Source: CAZMXP01 sp964570285 (GTDB lineage Bacteria > Planctomycetota > PLA2). From it: a DNA stretch of 64,000 nucleotides. The position numbers were made by a program, and so were the translations under genes. Shown piece by piece: positions 15,457 to 23,017 of the stretch. How positions within the stretch are numbered: the stretch's first letter is position 1; each line of letters opens with the position of its first letter. The stretch spans positions 1 through 64,000 of the forward strand of contig CAZMXP010000003.1 of NCBI GenBank assembly GCA_964570285.1, written 5' to 3'. The notes under the pieces were generated by a model. It was not told where the DNA came from and searched no databases. It worked only from the letters and a program-made list of their open reading frames with translations.

Positions 15457-17712
15457 ATGGAGGAGACCCGGAAGAAGCTCGACGGCTACCTCTGCTCCTA
15501 CCCCGGGCTGCGCGGGCGCGTCTGCCGAATCCTGCTGCTGCACCTGCACAGCAAGGGCCTCGTCCGCATCGACGAGGTCTACCGTCGCGCCGCGCGGGCC
15601 GAGGAGTGGAACCATCCCGTCGATCCCAACCGGCCCTCCTCCCGGCTCTGGGCCGCCGACGAGAAGGAGGTCATCCACGGGATGGTGATCGAACTCGCGA
15701 GCGAGCACCTGACTCCGGAGGAGGTGGACGAGGTCGTCTGGGCCGCCCACCGCCGCGACGAGGCGAAGTCGCTCGAGGTGCTGGCCCGCATGCCGGACGT
15801 GCCGCTCGAACTCGTGGCGGAGAAGGTGGCGCAGTACGCGAGCCTGCCCGGGGAAGACGAGGATGGGGGCGCGGGGGAAGGAACGCGGGTCGCCCTGATC
15901 CGGCGCTTCGTCAGCGACCGGGTCGAGTACATCCGCATCGCGAAGCAGGCCTTGACGATCGGCGACCTCTCGTGGACGCTCGAGCGATCGATCGGGACCG
16001 AGCAGGGGTCGGGCTTCGTCGGCGGCAAGGCGGCGGGCATGCTGCTCGCCGCGGCGATCCTGCGGCAGTCGGGCCGTTGCGGCGAGGTGAGGATCCCGGA
16101 GACGGCATTCCTGCTGACCGATGCCTACGACGCGCTGAAGAGCCACAACGGCCTCGAACACCTGCAAGACCACAAGTACAAGCCGATCGACGAGATCCGG
16201 GGCGACTTCCCGGCGATCCGCGAGATCATCGGGAACGCGGAGTTCCCCCCGCGCATCGTCGATCTCCTGCGCGCGGTGCTCGACCGCTGGGGGCGCGTCC
16301 CCCTCGTGGTGCGGTCGTCGAGCCTGCTCGAGGACAGCTTCGGCGCCGCCTTCAGCGGCATCTACCGGAGCATCTTCCTGCCCAACCAGGGCACCATCGG
16401 GGATCGCCTGGGCGAACTGCTCGGGGCGATCGCCGAGGTCTACTCGGGCATCTTCTCCCCCGACGCGCTCTCCTACAGGCGGCGCCACGACCTGCTCGAC
16501 GCCGACGAGCGCATGGCGGCGATGATCCAGCCGGTCGTCGGCACGCGCCACGGCCGGTACTTCATGCCGGCGGTCGGAGGCGTCGCGTTCTCGCGCAACG
16601 ACTGCCGGTGGAGCGAGAGGATCCGGCGCGAGGACGGGCTCGTGCGCATGGTGCTCGGCCTCGGGACGCACGCGGTGGATCGGGTGGGCGACTACGCGCG
16701 CATGGTGCCGCTGGCGGTGCCGACCCTGCGACCGGAGGGGACGGCGGGGGAGATCGTGCGCACGTCGCAGAAGCAGGTGGACGTCATCGACCTCGAAGGC
16801 GGCGGATTCAGGAGCGTGCCTGCCGCCGAGGCGCTCGACGCGATGCGCGGAGCGGGGATCGCGGACTACGTCTCGGTGATCGGCCCCGACGGGACCCTCA
16901 CCCCGCCGCTGGGCACGCGCGTCGACGCCGACGCCGACCGTCTCTGCCTCACCTTCGACCGGCTGCTCTCGCGCGGGGAGTTCGTCCCCCGCATCGCGAC
17001 GATCCTGCGCACGCTCGAGGAGGGCTACCGGCTCCCGGTGGACATCGAGTTCGCGATGGATCGCGGCGTGCTCACGCTCACGCAGTGCCGCCCGCTCGCC
17101 GCGCACCGGGCCTCCGCGGGCGCCGCGGTCCCCAAGAACATCCCGCCGCAGGACCGCATCTTCAGCGCCTCGCGCTACGTCAACCCTGGAGAGGTCGCCG
17201 ACATCCGCTACGTCGTGCTGATCGATCCGCGCGACTACGGCCGCCTCGAATCGGCGGACCGGAGGCTCTGTGTCGCCCGGACCGTCGGCCTCCTGAACGA
17301 CGCGCTCCACGACGAGTGCTTCATCCTGATGGGCCCGGGCCGGTGGGGCAGCAAGGAGATCCGCCTCGGCGTGCAGGTCAGCTACGGCGACATCTGCCAC
17401 GCGAGGGCGCTGATCGAGATCGCGCGGGCCGACCACGGCTACACCCCCGAGCCGTCGTTCGGCACCCACTTCTTCCAGGATCTGGTCGAAGGGCGCATCC
17501 TCTACCTTCCCCTCTATCCCGACGCGCCCGGCGCGGAGTTCCACGAGGAGTTCCTGCTGGGGAGCGACAACGCCCTCCCCCTCGTGCTCCCCCGCGAATC
17601 GGCCATGTCCGACGTCGTCCGCCTGATCGACGTCGCCCGCACCGCCCCCGGCCGCAAGCTCAACCTCGCGATGGACCCCGAGAAGCAGCAGGCGCTCTGT
17701 TTTCTCGTGTAG
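15457..17712 (+). CDS. PEP-synthase/PPDK-type ATP-grasp domain protein without the phosphohistidine domain
   Basis: 751 residues. A helical N-terminal region of about 170 residues precedes a PPDK_N (PEP/pyruvate-binding ATP-grasp) domain: 'GSGFVGGKAAGMLLAAAIL', 'RVPLVVRSSSLLEDSFGAAFSGIYRSIFLPNQG', 'MAAMIQPVVGTRHGRYFMPAVGGVAFSRN' and 'LPVDIEFAMDRGVLTLTQCRPL'. The swivelling His domain and the PEP-binding barrel of true PpsA are absent; the C-terminal 200 residues ('FILMGPGRWGSKEIRLGVQVSYGDICHARALIEIA') belong to the same stand-alone family. The reaction is unknown; a phosphotransferase or regulatory role is inferred. The ATG at 15457 has a -10 at N7. Confidence 0.85.
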   Translation: MEETRKKLDGYLCSYPGLRGRVCRILLLHLHSKGLVRIDEVYRRAARAEEWNHPVDPNRPSSRLWAADEKEVIHGMVIELASEHLTPEEVDEVVWAAHRRDEAKSLEVLARMPDVPLELVAEKVAQYASLPGEDEDGGAGEGTRVALIRRFVSDRVEYIRIAKQALTIGDLSWTLERSIGTEQGSGFVGGKAAGMLLAAAILRQSGRCGEVRIPETAFLLTDAYDALKSHNGLEHLQDHKYKPIDEIRGDFPAIREIIGNAEFPPRIVDLLRAVLDRWGRVPLVVRSSSLLEDSFGAAFSGIYRSIFLPNQGTIGDRLGELLGAIAEVYSGIFSPDALSYRRRHDLLDADERMAAMIQPVVGTRHGRYFMPAVGGVAFSRNDCRWSERIRREDGLVRMVLGLGTHAVDRVGDYARMVPLAVPTLRPEGTAGEIVRTSQKQVDVIDLEGGGFRSVPAAEALDAMRGAGIADYVSVIGPDGTLTPPLGTRVDADADRLCLTFDRLLSRGEFVPRIATILRTLEEGYRLPVDIEFAMDRGVLTLTQCRPLAAHRASAGAAVPKNIPPQDRIFSASRYVNPGEVADIRYVVLIDPRDYGRLESADRRLCVARTVGLLNDALHDECFILMGPGRWGSKEIRLGVQVSYGDICHARALIEIARADHGYTPEPSFGTHFFQDLVEGRILYLPLYPDAPGAEFHEEFLLGSDNALPLVLPRESAMSDVVRLIDVARTAPGRKLNLAMDPEKQQALCFLV

Positions 17713-17997
17713 CCCCGCTGCCGGCCTCACCGTGCGGGGGAGCGGGAAGTGCCGGCGTGCGTCGGTCGACGGGCCAGCCACACGCCCCCCACCACCGCCG
17801 GGCTGCTTCCTACCGCTGCTGCGACCGGGAACTCCTCGTCGCGGTCCTTTAGGGCGTACCGTAGGGCGCTGCATCGGGCCCTTGGGGCCCATGGCCCGCG
17901 GAGCGGGCGACGGGCCCCCGCGCCCCCCCGTCTTCCTGTCTCGCGTTTCTAGGCTTCTAGGGGAGAATCACCGAACTCGCCTACGGAGAGAGACCGG
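17713..17997. other. 285-bp intergenic region upstream of cytochrome oxidase genes
   Basis: Very G/C-rich with runs of C and a GGGCCC-CTTG-GGGCCC-like inverted repeat near 17877-17891. A TAGGCT hexamer near 17951-17956 could be a -10 for the oxidase genes. No ORF or RNA gene is seen. Confidence 0.35.
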
Positions 17998-18612
17998 ATG
18001 GAATCGACGACCGCCGCCGTACCCGCGCTGAAGCGGGACCCGCTCGGCTTCACCCCCGGAAAGCTCGCGATGTGGCTCTTCCTCGGGTCGGACGCGATGG
18101 GGTTCATGGGGCTGATCGGCGCCTACATGGTGGCGCGCATCAGCTCTTCCGACTGGCAGATCCCCGGGCGTGACCCCGACTTCGGCATCGGCCTCACCGC
18201 GTTCATGACCTTCCTGCTGATCGTCAGCTCGGTGACGATGGTGACCGCGCTCGCGGCGATCCAGAAGGGCAACCGGAAGGGGCTCCTGCTCTGGCTCGGG
18301 CTGACGGTCCTCGGCGGCCTCACGTTCGTCGGCCTGCAGGCGTACGAGTGGACCCACCTGATGCATCTCGGCCTGCTGCCGAGCAAGAGCAACTACGCGG
18401 CCACCTTCTTCACGCTGACCGGCTTCCACGGGCTGCACGTCAGCATCGGCGTGATCTACCTGAGCTGCATCTGGATCCGCGCCAAGCAGGGGGCCTACTC
18501 GGCCGAGAAGCACAGCCCGGTCGAACTGGTCGGCCTCTACTGGCACTTCGTCGACCTGGTCTGGATCGTCCTCTTCACGATCATCTACCTCATCCCGGAC
18601 GCGGTCAAATGA
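17998..18612 (+). CDS. cytochrome c oxidase subunit III
   Basis: 204 residues, the short bacterial form. Motifs: 'KLAMWLFLGSDAMGFMGLIGAYMVAR', 'GLTFVGLQAYEWTHLMHLG', 'TFFTLTGFHGLHVSIGVIYL' and 'GLYWHFVDLVWIVLFTIIYL' with the conserved His and Glu residues of COX3. It is a membrane subunit of a haem-copper terminal oxidase. GGAGAGAG lies upstream of the ATG. Subunit IV overlaps its end by 4 bp, but no subunit I or II gene is in the window. Confidence 0.92.
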   Translation: MESTTAAVPALKRDPLGFTPGKLAMWLFLGSDAMGFMGLIGAYMVARISSSDWQIPGRDPDFGIGLTAFMTFLLIVSSVTMVTALAAIQKGNRKGLLLWLGLTVLGGLTFVGLQAYEWTHLMHLGLLPSKSNYAATFFTLTGFHGLHVSIGVIYLSCIWIRAKQGAYSAEKHSPVELVGLYWHFVDLVWIVLFTIIYLIPDAVK

Positions 18613-18893
18613 GTTCCGACCACGCGAACGCCCCCTACTACAAGGTCCTCGCGGGCCTCACCTTCTTCACGATCCTCGAGATCATCTGGGCGCTGCCCTC
18701 CGTCGGCCTCGGGCGCGGCCTGCTGATCGGCGGCCTCGCGATCATGGCGGCCATCAAGGCGGCGATGGTCGGCCTCTACTACATGCACCTGAAGTGGGAG
18801 GGGAAGGTGATCTGGGGCGTCATCGCCTTCCCGATCGTGCTCGTGATCGTGATGATCTCGGGCCTGCTCTGGGACGCGATCGGCTACTACTGA
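18609..18893 (+). CDS. cytochrome c oxidase subunit IV-type protein
   Basis: 94 residues with three hydrophobic helices: 'YYKVLAGLTFFTILEIIWALP', 'LLIGGLAIMAAIKAAMVGLYYMHLKWE' and 'WGVIAFPIVLVIVMISGLLWDAIGYY'. The central 'KAAMVGLYYMHLKWE' is typical of bacterial COX4/CtaF proteins. ATGA overlap with subunit III indicates translational coupling. Its stop overlaps the convergent DUF1570-like gene by 7 bp. Confidence 0.88.
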   Translation: MSSDHANAPYYKVLAGLTFFTILEIIWALPSVGLGRGLLIGGLAIMAAIKAAMVGLYYMHLKWEGKVIWGVIAFPIVLVIVMISGLLWDAIGYY

Positions 18894-20473
18894 GCGGCCT
18901 TGCAGTGGGCGACGACCGCGGCGCCGAGCGCGTCGGCGGATAGCCCGAAGGCCACCTGCGGCGCCAGCGCGGCCTGGTTGCCGACCGTTTGCTGCACGTA
19001 GAACTCGACCAGCGCGGCGCGGCGCGCCCCGAGGTCGGCGTGGAAGAGGTAGTGCGCGACGGCGGCCGCCTGCATGCCGAAGAGCACGCTCGGCTGCACC
19101 TGCCCCTCGAACCAGTCCTTCTCCCAGAGCGCGGCGGCGTCGTCGCGGTCCATCAGGAAGAACTCCTTCCATGCGATCAGCCCCCCCCGCTTCGGATCGG
19201 TGATGCCCGCCTGCTCGCGGACGGTCTTCAGCGAGGGCGTGAGGCCCGGGGGGAAGGTCAGGGTGCCTCTCGCGAGGTCGAAGCGCGCCTCGGCGAGAAG
19301 CGAGAGCAGCCCCGCCTCCACCCAGTGTCCTGCGACATCGGGAGCCCTCATGATCTCGGTCGTCCCGTAGCGGGGGCACTTGCTCCAGAGCCAGTGGCGG
19401 GCGACCTCGTGGATCAGCGTCCGCTCGAAGAGGGGGCGATGTTCGGGGGCCGCGGGGGCAAGCAGGCGCGTGAGGTCGGCCGTGACCTCGCAGCGGCCGT
19501 GCCGCCACTGCCAGAAGGGGGGCACCTCGGCGATGACCTCGTACGCGGCATCGGTCCTCAGGCTCTTCTCGTTGCCGTAGAGGCGGATGTCGAGGGGCTC
19601 GCTGCGGCGCACCCGGGGCTGGTCGGTCGCGAAGAGCCGCTTCAACTCGCCGATCACGAGCCAGGCGCGCAGCAGCACGGCCTTCTCGAGCGCCGGGTCG
19701 CGCAGCGGCGTGTAGAGCGTGAAGTCCTCGTTGCCGCTGGCCACGACGTCGGGGTGCCAGTAGTGGCGGACGCTGAGAACCTGCTTCGAGTCCTCCGGCA
19801 GGCGCCGGAACCCGCGCGTCTCGAGGTCGAGGTGCCAGTCGAGCCACGCGCGCGCGTCCCCGCCGGGGCTCCGCTTCGCCAGCTCGGCGAGCGCGCCCTC
19901 GTGGGCCGGGCTCTCCCGCAGCGCGGCCCGCAGCAGGCGCAGCGCGCCCTCGGACCCCTCCGGCTCGCGCGCCATGCGCGCGAGGATCAGGTCGGGCAGT
20001 TGCCTGCGCAGCGAGGCCTCGCGCGCGAGCACCTCGGCCTGCGCCTCGGCGACGGGCTTCAGGCTCTTCCCCTCGAGCTCCGCGACCTTCTTGCCGAGGA
20101 CGCGCTCGTCCTTCGCGTCGAGGCCGAACTCCTTCGCCCAGTCGAAGATGCGCCGCGCCGCCTCCTTGTCGCGGGCCCGCACCGCGTCCTTGATCAGTCC
20201 GGGCATCTCCGCGCGCACCTTCTCGCCGACCAGCGCGCGGTACCCGGCGACCCGCCCGTCGAGGTCCGGCGCCCAGACCAGCGTGCCGTCGTCCTTCTCG
20301 ACCAGCAGCAGCGACGAGAGCGGCCTCTCCTCCGCGCCGAATCTCGCGAGGCGCCGCGCCTCCTGGACCACGACCGGCCCCCGCAGGACCATCCCGTCGG
20401 CGGTCACCGCCGTCTCCGCGCGCGCCAGCGCCGCGCCCAGGAGCAGCGGCATCGTCCATGTGCACCTCGGCAT
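18887..20473 (-). CDS. exported DUF1570-like protein with a broken HExxH motif
   Basis: 528 residues. A short signal 'TMPLLLGAALARA' is followed by a helical region and a gluzincin-like domain. Where the zinc motif HExxH is expected the sequence is 'LIHEVARHWLWSKCP': His-Glu is kept but the next His is one residue too far, so the metal site is probably lost. Similar 'GHWVEAGLLSLLAEAR' and 'VAHYLFHADLGARRAALVEFYV' segments are found in DUF1570 proteins. The gene is divergent from an intact relative at 20505. Whether it binds zinc in another way cannot be told from sequence. Confidence 0.72.
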   Translation of the reverse strand: MPRCTWTMPLLLGAALARAETAVTADGMVLRGPVVVQEARRLARFGAEERPLSSLLLVEKDDGTLVWAPDLDGRVAGYRALVGEKVRAEMPGLIKDAVRARDKEAARRIFDWAKEFGLDAKDERVLGKKVAELEGKSLKPVAEAQAEVLAREASLRRQLPDLILARMAREPEGSEGALRLLRAALRESPAHEGALAELAKRSPGGDARAWLDWHLDLETRGFRRLPEDSKQVLSVRHYWHPDVVASGNEDFTLYTPLRDPALEKAVLLRAWLVIGELKRLFATDQPRVRRSEPLDIRLYGNEKSLRTDAAYEVIAEVPPFWQWRHGRCEVTADLTRLLAPAAPEHRPLFERTLIHEVARHWLWSKCPRYGTTEIMRAPDVAGHWVEAGLLSLLAEARFDLARGTLTFPPGLTPSLKTVREQAGITDPKRGGLIAWKEFFLMDRDDAAALWEKDWFEGQVQPSVLFGMQAAAVAHYLFHADLGARRAALVEFYVQQTVGNQAALAPQVAFGLSADALGAAVVAHCKAAQ

Positions 20474-20490
20474 GATCGGCCGCCAGTCTA

Positions 20491-20496
20491 TATCAT
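20491..20496 (+). promoter_or_regulatory. -10 TATCAT, 8 nt before the GTG start at 20505
   Basis: Supports the GTG start of the intact DUF1570-like gene. The hexamer sits in the 31-bp region between two divergent DUF1570-like genes. Confidence 0.4.
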
Positions 20497-20504
20497 GGCG
20501 GGGC

Positions 20505-22211
20505 GTGGCCAGGAGGCAGAGAGCGCTACCCGTCCGGCGAAAGGACAACACGCCCGTGCTGATCGCCGTCGCGGTTTCGATCCTCGCGCTGGCCGCCTTC
20601 CTCGTGATGCGCACGGGGGCTCCCTCCCCTCCCGCGGCCCCCGAGCCCCCTCCCGCGGCCGCGAAGCCTTCCGACCCTCACGCCGCGCGCCGCGACGCGG
20701 CGCGCGACTGGTTCGGCCGCGCCTTCTACGACGCGATGGGCAAGGCGAAGGACCTCGACGGCGCCGAGGTGCGCGCGCTCTTCGAGGAGGCCGACCGCCT
20801 CGGCCACGGCAGCGTGCCCGGCCTCGACTGGGCGGAGAAGAAGCGCGAGGTCTACAAGCGTCTGCTCGCGCGCGTGCCGGACGATCCCGACGCGAACCGC
20901 GCCTTCGGCCGCACGCCGCTGTCGGACTTCCCCGAGTTCTTCGCCGTCTTCCGGCGCATCGTCGACGCGAAGGCGCTGCCCGACGAGTTCCACGCGTTCC
21001 GGAGGCGGTACGAGGACAGGGTGCGCTACGTGCCGGAGCGGCGCGCGCCGGCGCTCGAGCCCGCGGAGTTCGAGAAGGCGCGCGACCTGCTGCAGCGGTA
21101 TGTGGCGTTCGAGAAGAGGCTCGCGGAGAACCCGACCGAGCGCGCGATCTTCGAGAACCTGAAGCGCATCCAGATCGACCCGATCCTCGGGGACTACGAG
21201 ACGGTGCGGCTCGAGGAGCCGCCCTACGTGCTCTTCTACGCGAGCAAGGACCTCAAGCCGAAGGACGCGTCGGACGGGGAGCAGCGCCGCGTGCGCGACG
21301 TGCAGGAGCGGCTGCGCGGGCGCCTGGAGGGGTTCCGGGGGCTGATCCGCGCCTACCTCGCCTTCTTCCGCGAGCGCACGATGGAGCCGTTGAAGCTGGA
21401 TCCGATCTCCCCGACGCAGCTCTTCTTCATCTGGGTCTTCGAGGACAAGAAGAGCTGGGAGGAGTACGGCCACCGCATGGGGACGCCGCCCCCGCCGGGG
21501 CTGCTCGGCTACTTCAACTCGCGCGACCACTGGGTCTTCCTCTTCGAGGACCAGGCCAACGCGATCGGGACGACGATCTCGCTCGCGCACGAGATGACCC
21601 ACCAGCTGCACTGGCACTTCAGCAAGGTCGGGGAGGAGAGCCTCGCGAACCGCATGCAGGCGACCAAGGCGGTCTGGTTCAGCGAGGGGTGGGCGGAGTA
21701 CATGAGCTGGCACAAGCAGAAGGACGGCGTCTACACCTTCGCGCAGGACGCGCCGGAGCGGATGAACGTCTTCCACCTCTGCCGCAAGATGAAGCTGCCG
21801 GTCTATCCGCTGCGGCTCGTCGTCCAGCACGCCTCCTACGCCGACTGGCTCAGCCACACGCTGCGCACGTGGCTGCCCCGCGTGATGAAGGACGCGCTGC
21901 AGGGCAAGGAGCTCAACTACGACGTGCTCGCGCCGATCTACCTCGAGATGCTCTACGCCGAGGGGTGGCTCTTCGTGAAGTTCCTGAACGAGTTCATGGA
22001 CGGCAAGTACAAGGCGAAGTTCCTGCGCTACGCCGAGCTGACGCTGAAGGGCTTCGGACCGATGCGCGGCGCGCAGGGCTACGCGAAGCCGCACGAGGTC
22101 TTCGCGCAGGTGATGGGGCTCTCGACGGACGCCGAGTGGTCGGCGCTGCAGCGCGAGTTCGACGACTACCTCGAGGCGATGACCTACAAGATCCCGTCCA
22201 CGCTGAAGTAG
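20505..22211 (+). CDS. membrane-anchored DUF1570-like zinc metallopeptidase
   Basis: 568 residues from a GTG (an ATG at 20472 is possible but overlaps the divergent gene). A signal anchor 'VLIAVAVSILALAAFLVM' comes first, then a Pro/Ala linker and helices, and a gluzincin domain with intact HEMTH in 'ISLAHEMTHQLHWHF' and a downstream 'WFSEGWAEYMSW' that supplies the Glu ligand. This is the DUF1570/peptidase-like family common in planctomycetes. It should act outside the cytoplasmic membrane. The gene ends in front of a strong G/C hairpin. Confidence 0.82.
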   Translation: MARRQRALPVRRKDNTPVLIAVAVSILALAAFLVMRTGAPSPPAAPEPPPAAAKPSDPHAARRDAARDWFGRAFYDAMGKAKDLDGAEVRALFEEADRLGHGSVPGLDWAEKKREVYKRLLARVPDDPDANRAFGRTPLSDFPEFFAVFRRIVDAKALPDEFHAFRRRYEDRVRYVPERRAPALEPAEFEKARDLLQRYVAFEKRLAENPTERAIFENLKRIQIDPILGDYETVRLEEPPYVLFYASKDLKPKDASDGEQRRVRDVQERLRGRLEGFRGLIRAYLAFFRERTMEPLKLDPISPTQLFFIWVFEDKKSWEEYGHRMGTPPPPGLLGYFNSRDHWVFLFEDQANAIGTTISLAHEMTHQLHWHFSKVGEESLANRMQATKAVWFSEGWAEYMSWHKQKDGVYTFAQDAPERMNVFHLCRKMKLPVYPLRLVVQHASYADWLSHTLRTWLPRVMKDALQGKELNYDVLAPIYLEMLYAEGWLFVKFLNEFMDGKYKAKFLRYAELTLKGFGPMRGAQGYAKPHEVFAQVMGLSTDAEWSALQREFDDYLEAMTYKIPSTLK

Positions 22212-22220
22212 GGGGGGGTT

Positions 22221-22262
22221 CGGGGGGGCGCAGCGGCGCAAAGCGCCGCGGAGTCCCCCCCG
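22221..22262 (+). terminator. large GC hairpin downstream of the DUF1570-like gene
   Basis: CGGGGGGG pairs with CCCCCCCG, and inside it GCGGCGC-AAA-GCGCCGC forms a second perfect stem. It begins 9 nt after the stop codon. No T-run. Confidence 0.5.
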
Positions 22263-22356
22263 AGCAACCAAGTTGGTTTGCAGCCGGGCTCGCTCCCCTT
22301 CGGCCACCTCCCGCATCGCGCGCAAAGCCCCAACCCTCCCGCAGCCAACTCCATCC

Positions 22357-22372
22357 CCCCTCTTCGGAGGGG
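22357..22372. terminator. small UUCG-loop hairpin
   Basis: CCCCTC-TTCG-GAGGGG, a perfect 6-bp stem with a stable tetraloop, in non-coding DNA between the DUF1570-like gene and the restriction-modification remnant. Role uncertain. Confidence 0.35.
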
Positions 22373-22462
22373 CGCGGTGGCGCTCCTCGCCGTCTCGATG
22401 GGACGAGGAAGAGTTCCGGCTGCGGTCGCCCCTCCAAAGACCTTCAGCCCCTAGCTCCATCC

Positions 22463-22887
22463 TCACACGTGGGGGCCCAGGAACCTCTCGCCGTTGAAGT
22501 GGATGAGGTGGGAAGGCGCTTCGGCAACCCACACCTCCGTCTCCCATGCGATGTCCCCGAGGTATCTCGTCATCGCCCTGCGCGTTTGAAACGCGGTGAC
22601 GAACACGAGCCCGGCGCGAGCAGATTCGAAGACGGTCACCAGTTCGTTGACACGTTCCGTGCAGCGGAGAGCGCGCCTGTTCCCGCGCCGGGGTCGAGGA
22701 TGCGGACGCGGGGAGTCCTGCAATCGAACATGCCATCCATGAACACCGCAATGGAACCGGGCGTCAGGAACTGGCCCAGTTGAACGCGACGCTCGGGATC
22801 GAGCCGTCGAGACGCGTCCTTGCGCAGGGTCTCTGTGAGCGGCAAGAGCGAGCTGCCGTCAGCAGCGGTTGTGTCTTGGAGGGCCAT
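22463..22887 (-). pseudogene. fused remnant of a BsuBI/PstI-type restriction-modification system
   Basis: The 5' part reads 'RRVQLGQFLTPGSIAVFMDGMF' and 'VRILDPGAGTGALSAA', the start and motif I of a gamma-type adenine methyltransferase of the PstI/Eco57I kind. About 20 residues later, in another frame, comes 'AGLVFVTAFQTRRAMTRYLGDIAWETEVWVAEAPSHLIHFNGERFLGP', the C-terminal end of a BsuBI/PstI-family restriction endonuclease. The join lies near 22660-22690. An internal deletion has removed most of the methyltransferase and the endonuclease N-terminus and left a frameshift. The two genes must have been tandem on this strand. No intact gene lies between 22212 and 23017. Confidence 0.75.
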
Positions 22888-23017
22888 TGTCCCGGTTCCG
22901 TTGCGTGCACTCCATCGCACGGTCCGCCTCATCCTACGTGCCCCGGCCCCCGCGATCGCCCTCACCGCCCTCGCGAAGCGTGGCCCGGCCAGCGGGCGAC
23001 GGGCCCCCGGGCCCCCC

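Noticed and set aside
18989..22783. Long + strand open frame of more than 1200 codons over the DUF1570 region
   Set aside because: Arg/Gly-rich low-complexity translation out of frame with recognised domains; a GC shadow.
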